From positions 1,240,001-1,304,000 of the forward strand of contig CAWBFD010000004.1 of assembly GCA_963788115.1 (NCBI GenBank): a stretch of 64,000 nt of DNA, in the 5' to 3' direction. The stretch is from CAWBFD01 sp963788115 (lineage in GTDB: Bacteria > Actinomycetota > Thermoleophilia > Solirubrobacterales > 70-9). Shown here piece by piece: positions 1 through 8,076 of this stretch. Below the pieces are notes generated by a model, which did not search any database, had not been told where the DNA came from, and worked only from the letters and a program-made list of their open reading frames with translations. The position numbers were made by a program, and so were the translations under genes. How positions within the stretch are numbered: the first letter of the stretch is position 1; every line of letters begins with the position of its first letter.

Positions 1-1
1 C

Positions 2-667
2 GGCTTTGTCGAGGTCGAGAGCAGCGAGATCCCGGACGACTGGGGCGACCGCTGGCGCGACTTCCACAAGCCGGCGGTGATCGCCGGCGGCCGGGTGGTC
101 GTGCGCCCCTCGTGGGAGCCCGAGCTCACAGCAGACCCCGCCGCCCCCGGACGCGGGAGCGCTATTGATGTCGTCGTCGATCCCGGCCAGGCGTTCGGCA
201 CGGGGGCCCATCCCACGACCCGGATGTGCATCGAGCTGCTCCTCCGGCTCGCGGACGACGGCGATGCGAACGGCTCGCTGGTCGATCTCGGGACCGGCTC
301 GGGAGTGCTCGCGATCGCCGCCGCGAAGCTGGGCTGGTCTCCGGTGATCGCCTGCGATCACGAACCCGCCGCGCTGGAGGCGGCGGCAGCGAACGCTCGC
401 GCCAACCGGGTCGAGCTCGACCTTCGGCGGATCAACCTGAGGACCGCAGGGCCGGCGCGAGCGGAGACCGTCGTGGCGAATCTCACCGCGCCCCTGCTGC
501 TTGGAATCGCATCTCGCCTCGACTTCGCCCCGCGAGCGCTGATCGCTTCCGGGCTGCTCGAGCGTGAGGCGGAGGAGGTCGCGGATGCCCTCGAACGCCG
601 GCGGCTGACCGTGTGCGAGCGCCTCGTCGACGGCGACTGGACGGCGCTGCTCCTGAGGTCGTCCTGA
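2..667 (+). CDS. prmA: Ribosomal protein L11 methyltransferase, 5' end cut by the window edge
   Basis: SAM-dependent methyltransferase that modifies ribosomal protein L11. The frame is open from base 2, so the true start lies before the window; the apparent GTG at 77 is internal. The upstream residues DDWGDRWRDFHKP are the usual PrmA linker before the catalytic domain. Family motifs are visible: AFGTGAHPTTRMC, the SAM loop LVDLGTGSGVLAIAA, and VANLTAP where the family has a N-[IL]-x-x-P-type catalytic motif. The C-terminus is complete. A gap of 29 bases separates it from murI. Confidence 0.93.
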   Translation, partial: GFVEVESSEIPDDWGDRWRDFHKPAVIAGGRVVVRPSWEPELTADPAAPGRGSAIDVVVDPGQAFGTGAHPTTRMCIELLLRLADDGDANGSLVDLGTGSGVLAIAAAKLGWSPVIACDHEPAALEAAAANARANRVELDLRRINLRTAGPARAETVVANLTAPLLLGIASRLDFAPRALIASGLLEREAEEVADALERRRLTVCERLVDGDWTALLLRSS

Positions 668-684
668 CGTCCGCACTGAGTATC

Positions 685-690
685 TAGCCT
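685..690 (+). promoter_or_regulatory. Probable -10 box of murI (leaderless)
   Basis: TAGCCT lies exactly 6 bases before the murI ATG and no Shine-Dalgarno sequence is present, so transcription would begin at or next to the start codon. No convincing -35 box is visible. Confidence 0.4.
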
Positions 691-696
691 TCGGCC

Positions 697-1521
697 ATGT
701 CTTTGGAGACGCGTGCCGAGCTTCCGATCGCGGTTTTCGACTCTGGCGTGGGCGGCCTCACCGTGCTGCACGAGCTGCTGGTCTCGCTGCCGTCGGAGGA
801 CTACGTCTACCTCGGCGACAGCGCGGCCTTCCCCTACGGGACCAAGCCCGCTGCTGACCTGCGACGGCGGGTCGAGGCGGCCGCCACGTTTCTGCTCGAT
901 CGTGGGGCGAAGCTCCTGGTGATCGCCTGCAACTCGGCAACGGCCGCCGGCCTGGACGTCGCTCGCGAGGCCGCGGCGGCGCACGGGATCGAGGTCGTGG
1001 CCGTGATCGAGCCGGAGGCCGAGATCGCCGCGGCGATCACCGATTCGGGCCGGGTCGGGGTGCTTGCCACGCCGGCCACGATCGAGGTCGGCGCCTACCG
1101 GCGGGCGCTCGGTCGCCAGAGCCACGACCTGGTGCTGACGGAGGTGGCCGCCCCGGACCTGGCGCCGATCATCCAGAACGGCTTCCCCTTCGACCAGTCG
1201 GTGGTCGACACGGTGCGCAGCTACTGCGAGCCGCTGAAGGGCGCGGGCGTCGACACCGTCATCCTGGGCTGCACGCACTTCCCGCTGGTCGCCCCGATGC
1301 TTCAGCGCATCCTCGGGCGCGACGTGCGCCTTGTGACCGCCGGCCACGCCCTCGCAGCGACCGCCCAGCGACACCTACAGACGGCCGGAATCGCGACCGA
1401 GGGCACGGGGGAGGGCGCCTACCGCTTCCTCTGCACCGCCGACGTCGCCTCGTTTCGCGAGCTCGGCACCCGCTTCCTGCAGATGCCGCTGGGCGAGGTG
1501 GAGCACGTGGAGGTCGGCTGA
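697..1521 (+). CDS. murI: Glutamate racemase
   Basis: Converts L-glutamate to D-glutamate for peptidoglycan synthesis in the cytoplasm. 274 residues, the usual family length. The N-terminal IAVFDSGVGGLTV signature, the first catalytic cysteine in CNSATA and the second in GCTHFPL are all present, as is YLGDSAAFPYGTK. The ATG is placed directly after a TAGCCT -10-like hexamer. The next gene downstream is the convergent AbiEi/DUF559 gene, separated by a hairpin. Confidence 0.96.
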   Translation: MSLETRAELPIAVFDSGVGGLTVLHELLVSLPSEDYVYLGDSAAFPYGTKPAADLRRRVEAAATFLLDRGAKLLVIACNSATAAGLDVAREAAAAHGIEVVAVIEPEAEIAAAITDSGRVGVLATPATIEVGAYRRALGRQSHDLVLTEVAAPDLAPIIQNGFPFDQSVVDTVRSYCEPLKGAGVDTVILGCTHFPLVAPMLQRILGRDVRLVTAGHALAATAQRHLQTAGIATEGTGEGAYRFLCTADVASFRELGTRFLQMPLGEVEHVEVG

Positions 1522-1545
1522 GCCCCCGGCTCCCAACTACCCCCT

Positions 1546-1581
1546 GGCGCCTTTTCGACCGGTGAGGGGGTGAAACGCGCC
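1546..1581. repeat. 3' terminal hairpin of DUF559 element A
   Basis: A 36-base imperfect palindrome starting GGCGCCTTTTCGACC and ending GGGTGAAACGCGCC, with an unpaired centre. It begins 10 bases beyond the stop codon of the - strand AbiEi/DUF559 gene. Read in the orientation of that gene it matches the hairpin at the gene's 5' end at about 24 of 36 positions, with identical outer GGCGCG and GCGCC arms. It could be an element end or a transcription terminator for the convergent genes. Confidence 0.6.
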
Positions 1582-1591
1582 ATGAGGGCGA

Positions 1592-2416
1592 CTACAGGAA
1601 CGCTCTCACGGTCGCCGCGACCTCGCCCCGGTCGTCCGTGAGCTGCCGCCAGGTGAAGCGCACGACGGTGTAACCCAGGAGCCTCAGGCGGACGTCGCGC
1701 GCTCGGTCCTCCTCGAAGGCGGAGCGAGTGCGATGTGCCTTCCAGCCGTCGACCTCCACGATCAGGCGTTGATCGCGCCAAAGGAAGTCGACCCTGAACC
1801 GGCCGACGCGGACGTTGACCTCGGGCCTGGGGAGACGATGGCGGCGGCAGAGTGCGAGGAACCGCGCCTCGAGCTCGGTGCGGGTGTGATCCGGCTCGAA
1901 TTGATCGCCGATCGGCAGGCGAAGGAACTCTGCCTCCCGCAGCGCCGGGGCGAACCTCGTCCAGGGCAGCGTCCTGCGGAGATCCTCCAGCGTCCTCGCC
2001 GGCTTCGTCACGGGGATCGCGTAGCGCGCGGTGCAGTCGCCGGGAGCCAGGGTCGACGAGCGATGGATGCGGATTCCGTCGCGACTCCGTCGGCCGGCAT
2101 CGCCGGGAACCGTGACATCGACGACCTCAGGTGCCGTGATGATCCCCCACAGGGCGCCGGCCGCGCGATGGCTCAGCACGGCACCGTCACCGCATGCGAG
2201 CACCGCCGCCATCCACGCCCCCTCCCGGCTCAGGCCGGGGTGACCGACGGCGTAGACCCCTCGGTGGATGCGGTGGAGGCCCCCGCGGCGAACTCGCGTC
2301 TCGACCATCCTCGAGGTGAATCCGGCCGCCCGGAGCTGCCGCAGCGTGATCACCCCGTGCTGTCGCGCGGCGACTCGCGCCGCGAGCGCGTCGCAACTGG
2401 CGCGGTTTCCACCCAT
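1592..2416 (-). CDS. AbiEi-like winged-helix plus DUF559 (PD-(D/E)XK-type) protein, copy A
   Basis: About 274 residues. The N-terminal part (from ARQHGVITLRQLRAAG to HRGVYAVGHP) is the winged-helix segment annotated as type IV toxin-antitoxin AbiEi-family antitoxin domain. The C-terminal part is DUF559, related to Vsr and PD-(D/E)XK nucleases: FRVDFLWRDQRLIVEVDG, then H, then a DRARD..L..LGY.VVRFTW strand. The acidic residues expected for metal binding are intact. The reading frame is open to GTG 2470, but ATG 2416 is preferred because it sits in the loop of the 5' hairpin, exactly as in the paralogue at 17711. The partner gene of a normal AbiE system is absent. Function is not established; DNA cleavage is inference from the fold. 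Confidence 0.8.
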   Translation of the reverse strand: MGGNRASCDALAARVAARQHGVITLRQLRAAGFTSRMVETRVRRGGLHRIHRGVYAVGHPGLSREGAWMAAVLACGDGAVLSHRAAGALWGIITAPEVVDVTVPGDAGRRSRDGIRIHRSSTLAPGDCTARYAIPVTKPARTLEDLRRTLPWTRFAPALREAEFLRLPIGDQFEPDHTRTELEARFLALCRRHRLPRPEVNVRVGRFRVDFLWRDQRLIVEVDGWKAHRTRSAFEEDRARDVRLRLLGYTVVRFTWRQLTDDRGEVAATVRAFL

Positions 2417-2434
2417 GCAGTGGGATAACGCGCC
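2399..2434. repeat. 5' terminal hairpin of DUF559 element A
   Basis: A 36-base imperfect palindrome (in gene orientation GGCGCGTTATCCCAC, a loop containing the ATG, then GGTGGAAACCGCGCC). The start codon of the - strand gene is at position 19 of 36, in the loop. It resembles the hairpin at 1546-1581 in direct orientation, so the gene is bracketed by two related hairpins. Confidence 0.6.
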
Positions 2435-2470
2435 AGCCGCCTGGATTTCGCCCCCCGCGGGTACGGCCAC

Positions 2471-2476
2471 TACGCT
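2471..2476 (+). promoter_or_regulatory. Probable -10 box of yqeY (leaderless)
   Basis: TACGCT is followed by 6 bases and then the GTG start of the GatB/YqeY gene. There is no Shine-Dalgarno sequence. Confidence 0.35.
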
Positions 2477-2482
2477 TACGAC

Positions 2483-2914
2483 GTGGCCATTCTCGAGCAG
2501 GTTCAGGCGGATACCCGTGAGGCGATGAAGGCCGGTGAGCGCGACCGCGTGGGTGCGTTGAGGATGGTGACGAACGCGCTTCAGCTCGAGGCCAAGGAGG
2601 GTGCCGGCGACGAGATCGCCGTCCTGCGACGCGAGCGGAAGCGCCGCCTGGAGGCTGCCGAGGCGTACCGCGAGGGCGGCAGCCCCGACCGTGCGGCGGC
2701 GGAGGAGCTCGAGGCAGAGATCATCCAGGGCTATCTACCCGAGGAGCTCTCGGACGAGGACCTGGCCACGCTCGTCGATGAGGCGCTCGCCGATTCAGGG
2801 GCGTCCGGGCCGCAGGACATGGGCAAAGCGATGGGTGCCGTGATGGCGAAGGTGGACGGGCGCGCCGACGGCAAGCGCGTGAGCGCGATCGTGCGCGAAC
2901 GTCTGGCGGACTAG
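2483..2914 (+). CDS. GatB/YqeY domain protein
   Basis: 143 residues, the whole length of the YqeY family, which shares the C-terminal tRNA-binding-like domain of GatB; its exact role is unclear. Diagnostic stretches are EAMKAGERDRVGALRMVTNAL near the N-terminus, EIIQGYLPEELSDEDL in the middle and MGKAMGAVMAKVDGRADG..VS near the end. The GTG start gives a complete helical N-terminus. Only 4 bases separate it from phoH, so it probably heads the yqeY-phoH-ybeY-era transcript. Confidence 0.9.
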   Translation: MAILEQVQADTREAMKAGERDRVGALRMVTNALQLEAKEGAGDEIAVLRRERKRRLEAAEAYREGGSPDRAAAEELEAEIIQGYLPEELSDEDLATLVDEALADSGASGPQDMGKAMGAVMAKVDGRADGKRVSAIVRERLAD

Positions 2915-2918
2915 CGAT

Positions 2919-3856
<938 letters not shown>

Positions 3857-3860
<4 letters not shown>

Positions 3861-4255
3861 GCGTCGACCTGGCTGACGTCCCGGACGAGCTGCGCTCCCC
3901 GGTCGCAGCAGCGCTCGACGCCGCCGGAGTCCTCGACGGCCACCTCTCGGTCGAGCTGGTGACGACCGATCGTATTCGTCAGCTCAACCGGGAGCATCGG
4001 GGCCTCGACAGCCCGACCGATGTGCTCGCCTTCCCGGTCGATGGCTCCGGGGAGGTGGAGGGACCGAGGGAGCTGGGCGATGTCGTCATCTGCCCCGAGC
4101 ACGCTGCCGATCCCGTGGAAGCGGCCGTCCACGGCACACTCCATCTCTGCGGATACGACCACGAAGCCGATGAGGGGGAGATGCTGGCGCTGCAGGCCCG
4201 CGTGATGGGCGCGCTGGCGCCTGCACTGAAGGCGAGGAGCGAGCGGGCGCCGTGA
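3857..4255 (+). CDS. ybeY: Endoribonuclease YbeY, rRNA maturation factor
   Basis: Single-strand-specific metal-dependent endoribonuclease for 16S rRNA 3' processing and ribosome quality control. 132 residues. The zinc motif H-G-x-L-H-x-x-G-Y-D-H is present as HGTLHLCGYDH, preceded by the LNREHRGLDSPTDVLAFP segment. The TTG start overlaps the phoH stop and the stop overlaps the era GTG start, so translation is probably coupled across the three genes. Confidence 0.94.
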
Positions 4256-5157
4256 CGCAGGCCGGGTTCGTGGGGATTGCCGGGCGGCCGAACGTCGGCA
4301 AGTCGACGCTGGTCAACGCGTTCGTGGGCGCGAAGGTGGCGATCGTCTCGGACCGCCCGCAGACCACCCGGCGCGCGATCCGCGGCATCGCCACGGACGT
4401 CGCCGCGGGCCGACAGATCGTGCTCGTCGACTTGCCGGGCGTCCAGCGCCCCCGCGACGTCCTCACCGAGCGCATGCAGGCCCGGGTCGAGCGCGAGCTG
4501 GCCGACGCCGACGCAGCCTTGCTCGTCGTCAACGGCGAGCAGGGCGTGGGGCCCGGCGATCGCTTCATCGCCCGGGCCCTCGTGGAGGCAAAGCCCACCG
4601 GCGAGGCAGAGACCCCGGTCATCTGCGCCGTCAACAAGTGCGACCGGCTTGGCAAGGGGGCCACGGCCGCCGTCCTGGCTGCGGCCGCGGACCTCGAGGC
4701 CGTCGACGAGGTCTTCCCGGTGAGCGCCCGGACCGGAGCCGGCCTCGGCGTGCTGCTCGAGCGCCTCGGCGAGCTGCTGCCGCCGAGCCCGTTCCTCTAC
4801 CCGCCGGGCGAGCGTTCGGACCAGCCCTCCGATGTCCACCTGGCGGAGCTCATCCGCGAGCAGGTGCTGAAGCGAACCCGCGAGGAGATCCCCCACGCGG
4901 TCGAGGTCGCGGTCGAGGAGGTATCCGTCCGCGATGACGGCCTTCACGAGGTCCGCGCACAGCTCTGGGTCGAGTCCGAGTCACAAAAGGGGATCCTGAT
5001 CGGTAAGGGCGGCCGCATGGTGCGCGAGATCGGGGGCGCGGCCCGCAAGGAGCTCGAGCGCGAGCTCGGCTCGCAGGTCTTCCTCGACCTCCAGGTGCGC
5101 ACGCGCCAGCGGTGGCGACGCGACGAGGGCCTCCTCGATCGCCTGGGGATCGAGTAA
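4252..5157 (+). CDS. era: GTPase Era
   Basis: Ribosome-assembly GTPase that binds 16S rRNA. 301 residues. G1 is GRPNVGKS (about 11-18), G3 DLPG, G4 NKCD; SDRPQTTRRAIRGIA is the Era switch region. The C-terminal KH domain carries GILIGKGGRMVREIG. GTG start inside the ybeY stop (GTGA). Last gene of the yqeY-phoH-ybeY-era run. Confidence 0.96.
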   Translation: MTQAGFVGIAGRPNVGKSTLVNAFVGAKVAIVSDRPQTTRRAIRGIATDVAAGRQIVLVDLPGVQRPRDVLTERMQARVERELADADAALLVVNGEQGVGPGDRFIARALVEAKPTGEAETPVICAVNKCDRLGKGATAAVLAAAADLEAVDEVFPVSARTGAGLGVLLERLGELLPPSPFLYPPGERSDQPSDVHLAELIREQVLKRTREEIPHAVEVAVEEVSVRDDGLHEVRAQLWVESESQKGILIGKGGRMVREIGGAARKELERELGSQVFLDLQVRTRQRWRRDEGLLDRLGIE

Positions 5158-5183
5158 CGGTCGAGAGCCCGCAAGGGGACTCG

Positions 5184-5189
5184 TAGACT
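5184..5189 (+). promoter_or_regulatory. Probable -10 box of hisIE (leaderless)
   Basis: TAGACT lies 7 bases before the ATG of hisIE, with no Shine-Dalgarno sequence in the gap. It is the likely promoter for hisIE and the trp genes coupled to it. Confidence 0.4.
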
Positions 5190-5196
5190 CCCCGCA

Positions 5197-5865
5197 ATGA
5201 CGGAGGAAACCGCCGGCGACCGAGGTCCGATTCGCTTCGATGAGCGCGGCCTGGTCCCATGCGTCGCCCAGGATTGGCGCAGCGGGGAGGTGTTGACGCT
5301 CGCGTACATGAACGAGGAGGCGCTGCGGCGCACCCGCGAGAGCGGGGAGGTCCACTTCTTCAGCCGGTCCCGCGGCGAGCTGTGGCGCAAGGGCGAGACC
5401 TCGGGCAACGTGATGCGCCTGCGCCAGTTGCGCTACGACTGCGACGGCGACGCGATCGTCGCAGTGGTCGAGCCCGCCGGCCCGGCCTGCCACACGGGCC
5501 AGCGCTCGTGCTTCTACCGCGACCTCGACGGGACGGCCGACCAGGCGCCGTACGCCCCGCCGGCCGAGGGCGAGCCCACGCCGGCCTCGTTCGAGGCCCT
5601 GGCGGCGCTGGAGCGGACGCTCGACGCGCGCGAGCGCCAGCGGCCCTCCGGCTCATACACAGTCGAGTTGCTCGACGATCCGCCGCGGATCGGGGCCAAG
5701 GTGCGAGAGGAGGCCGACGAGGCCGCGCGGGCAGCCGAGGCCGAGCCCGCGGATCGCCTGGCCGAGGAGGCCGCAGACGTCCTCTACCACCTCGCCGTCC
5801 TCCTCCGCTCCCGCGACGTCCGCATGGGGGAGGTGCTGGAGGTACTCAATGGCCGCCGTCGCTAG
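5197..5865 (+). CDS. hisIE: Bifunctional phosphoribosyl-AMP cyclohydrolase / phosphoribosyl-ATP pyrophosphatase
   Basis: Catalyses the second and third steps of histidine synthesis. 222 residues in two domains. HisI (about 10-125): LTLAYMNEEAL, WRKGETSGN, the metal-binding DCDGDA and GPACHTG..SCF. HisE (about 130-222): IGAKVREEADE and EEAADVLYHLAVLL. Its 3' end overlaps trpE by 17 bases, coupling histidine and tryptophan synthesis in one transcript. No other his genes are in the window. Confidence 0.94.
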   Translation: MTEETAGDRGPIRFDERGLVPCVAQDWRSGEVLTLAYMNEEALRRTRESGEVHFFSRSRGELWRKGETSGNVMRLRQLRYDCDGDAIVAVVEPAGPACHTGQRSCFYRDLDGTADQAPYAPPAEGEPTPASFEALAALERTLDARERQRPSGSYTVELLDDPPRIGAKVREEADEAARAAEAEPADRLAEEAADVLYHLAVLLRSRDVRMGEVLEVLNGRRR

Positions 5866-7471
5866 CAGCACCCCGACCGCGGTCGTGGTCCCCGTCGTCG
5901 AGCGGTTCATCGACGACTGCGACACGCCGGTCTCGGCCTTCCTCAAGCTGCGAGCGGCCCCGCGCATCGGCGCCGGACCCTGCTTCCTGCTCGAGTCGGC
6001 CGAGCAGGGCCGGGTGGGCCGCTACTCCTTCCTCGGCTTTCACCCGCATGCGGTCCTGCGGTGGAACGACGGGCGCTTGCGCGAGTGGCGCGGGGAAGGG
6101 GCGCGCGACCTCAACGCCGATCCGAGCGCCGAGCACGAGGCCCCGGATCCCTATGCCGCCATCGCCGCGTACCTCGAACGCCACCGGTTCGAGCCCGACG
6201 GCGAGCTACCGCCATTCGCCGGCGGCGCGGTCGGCTTCTTCGCCTACGACCTGGTGCGCACGGTGGAGCCCCTGGGTCCGCCGAACCCGGACCCGCTCGG
6301 GCTCCCCGACATGGCCCTGATGGTCTCCGAGGTGATGCTGGCCTTCGATCACCTGAAGCACGAGCTGGCGGTGATCGCCTATGCCTTCTCCGACGGCGAG
6401 ACGGATCCGGGGGCCGCGCGCGCCCGGGCCGAGCAGGCGATCGGCGAGGTGCGCGAGGCCCTGCGCCAGCCGGTGCCATCACTTGGCCATCCCGCCGGGG
6501 ACCCCGCCGGCGCGGACGCGGGAGCACAGGAAGAAAGCCCGAGCCGTAGGCGAGGGCAAGGTGTTCGGGCGGGAGCGGAGCAGCCGGCGGGCAGTGGTTT
6601 CCAGGCGGGAGCGGAGGCGGTGGCGGGCAGTGGTTTTCAGGCGAACATGACCCGGGAGCGGTTCGAGGCCAACGTCAGCCGGATCATCGAGTACATCCAC
6701 GCCGGCGACGCGTTCCAGGTCGTGCCCTCCCAGCGCTTCTCGGCCCCGGCCACGGCCGGGGCATTCTCGATCTATCGCGGCCTGCGGGCGATCAATCCCT
6801 CCCCATACATGTATTTCCTCGAGTTCGGTGATTTCCAGCTCGCCGGAGCCTCTCCCGAGCCGCTGGTGAAGGTGAGCGGCCGCCGAGTCGAGACCCGCCC
6901 GATCGCCGGCACCTACCCGCGGGGCGCCTCGGAGGACGAGGACCGGCGCCAGGCGGAGGCGCTGCTGGCGGACCCGAAGGAGCGGGCCGAGCACGTGATG
7001 CTCGTCGACCTCGGTCGGAACGACCTCGGCCGTGTTTGCGAGTACGGATCGGTTACGGTCGACGAGCTGATGGTGGTCGAGACCTACTCACACGTGCTCC
7101 ACATCGTCAGCCAGGTCTCGGGGACGCTGAGGGACGACGTGACCGCGATCGACGCCCTGCGCGCCGTGCTCCCGGCTGGGACGCTGTCGGGTGCGCCGAA
7201 GGTGCGGGCGATGCAGATCATCGACGAGCTCGAGCCTCATAAGCGCGGGTCCTACGGCGGCGCGATCGGGTACCTGGGCTTCGGCGGCGACCTCGACACC
7301 GCGATCCACATCCGCACCGTGGTCGTCAAGGACGGAATCGTGCACGTGCAGGCCGGGGGCGGGACCGTCGCCGACGCAAAGCCGGACTACGAGTACCGGG
7401 AGTCGCTGTCGAAGGCCGAGGCGGTGTTCCGCGCAGTGGAGCTGGCGGCTGGGGAGCCGGGGTGGCCATGA
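5849..7471 (+). CDS. trpE: Anthranilate synthase component I, with a repeat-containing linker
   Basis: Converts chorismate plus ammonia to anthranilate with TrpG. 540 residues. The N-terminal domain (about 15-190) has SFLGFHPHAVL and FAGGAVGFFAYDL; the chorismate-binding domain (about 268-530) has IHAGDAFQVVPSQRF, RPIAGTYPRG, LVDLGRNDLGRV, LPAGTLSGAPK and AGGGTVADAKPDYEY. Between them residues about 211-265 form an atypical low-complexity linker that contains a palindrome and two 12-residue tandem repeats (see the repeat entries). The frame stays open, so the enzyme is probably active. The stop overlaps the trpG ATG. Confidence 0.95.
   Translation: MAAVASSTPTAVVVPVVERFIDDCDTPVSAFLKLRAAPRIGAGPCFLLESAEQGRVGRYSFLGFHPHAVLRWNDGRLREWRGEGARDLNADPSAEHEAPDPYAAIAAYLERHRFEPDGELPPFAGGAVGFFAYDLVRTVEPLGPPNPDPLGLPDMALMVSEVMLAFDHLKHELAVIAYAFSDGETDPGAARARAEQAIGEVREALRQPVPSLGHPAGDPAGADAGAQEESPSRRRGQGVRAGAEQPAGSGFQAGAEAVAGSGFQANMTRERFEANVSRIIEYIHAGDAFQVVPSQRFSAPATAGAFSIYRGLRAINPSPYMYFLEFGDFQLAGASPEPLVKVSGRRVETRPIAGTYPRGASEDEDRRQAEALLADPKERAEHVMLVDLGRNDLGRVCEYGSVTVDELMVVETYSHVLHIVSQVSGTLRDDVTAIDALRAVLPAGTLSGAPKVRAMQIIDELEPHKRGSYGGAIGYLGFGGDLDTAIHIRTVVVKDGIVHVQAGGGTVADAKPDYEYRESLSKAEAVFRAVELAAGEPGWP
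6537..6557. repeat. REP-like palindrome inside trpE
   Basis: Arms GCCC and GGGC and inner arms GCC and GGC flank a GTA centre, with GA/GA mismatches between them. It lies in the trpE linker, 10 bases before the tandem repeat, and looks like an intergenic-type repeat carried in frame. Confidence 0.4.
6568..6639 (+). repeat. Two tandem 36-base repeats inside trpE
   Basis: Units 6568-6603 and 6604-6639 both start GGCGGGAGCGGAG and end GGCGGGCAGTGGTTT followed by CCA or TCA. They encode AGAEQPAGSGFQ and AGAEAVAGSGFQ, so the unit length of 12 codons keeps the frame. Confidence 0.85.
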
Positions 7472-8043
7472 TGCGGGTGCTGGTGATCGACAACTACGAC
7501 TCCTTCACCTACAACCTGGTGCAGTACCTGGGAGAGCTCGGAGCAGGGGTCGAGGTGGTTCGAAACGACAAGGCGTCGGTGCCCGAGCTCTTGGCACGGC
7601 GCCCCGACCGCCTGGTGATCTCGCCCGGCCCGTGCACCCCCAGCGACGCCGGGATCTCGATCGAGGCCGCCCGTGCCTTCCCCGAGGCCGGCGCGCGCAC
7701 CCTGGGGGTCTGCCTCGGCCACCAGTCGATGGTCGAGGCCTTCGGCGGGCGCACGGTCCGGGGCGAACCGGTCCACGGGAAGGACGCGGCCGTCGAGCAC
7801 GATGGCCGGGGCATCTTCGACGGGTTGGAGAGCCCCCTCCGGGCCGGGCGCTACCACTCCCTGGTCGCCGACTCGGAGCTGCCTGACGAGCTGGAGGTCA
7901 CGGCCTCCTACGGCGAGGTGATCATGGGCGTGCGCCACCGCTCCCTCCCGGCCGAGGGCGTGCAGTTCCACCCCGAATCGGTGCTCACCCCGCATGGGAT
8001 GGACATGCTGCGGAACTTCCTCGCCAACGGATCGCCCCGGTAG
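7468..8043 (+). CDS. trpG: Anthranilate synthase component II (glutamine amidotransferase)
   Basis: Class I glutamine amidotransferase that supplies ammonia to TrpE. About 191 residues. VLVIDNYDSFTYNLVQYLGE at the N-terminus, SPGPCTP, the nucleophile cysteine in GVCLGHQSM and the catalytic H/E pair in QFHPES. The ATG at 7468 overlaps the trpE stop by 4 bases; an in-frame GTG at 7462 is a weaker alternative. Confidence 0.95.
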   Translation: MMRVLVIDNYDSFTYNLVQYLGELGAGVEVVRNDKASVPELLARRPDRLVISPGPCTPSDAGISIEAARAFPEAGARTLGVCLGHQSMVEAFGGRTVRGEPVHGKDAAVEHDGRGIFDGLESPLRAGRYHSLVADSELPDELEVTASYGEVIMGVRHRSLPAEGVQFHPESVLTPHGMDMLRNFLANGSPR

Positions 8044-8076
8044 CGCGAACGTCTCAGACATACTGCCGACCCCACC

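Noticed and set aside
1592..2416. Antitoxin half of an AbiE toxin-antitoxin pair
   Set aside because: No AbiEii-type nucleotidyltransferase gene is adjacent at either copy, and the C-terminal domain is DUF559, so a classical pair is not supported.
5849..7471. trpE as a pseudogene because of the repeat insert
   Set aside because: The insert keeps the frame and all catalytic motifs before and after it are intact.
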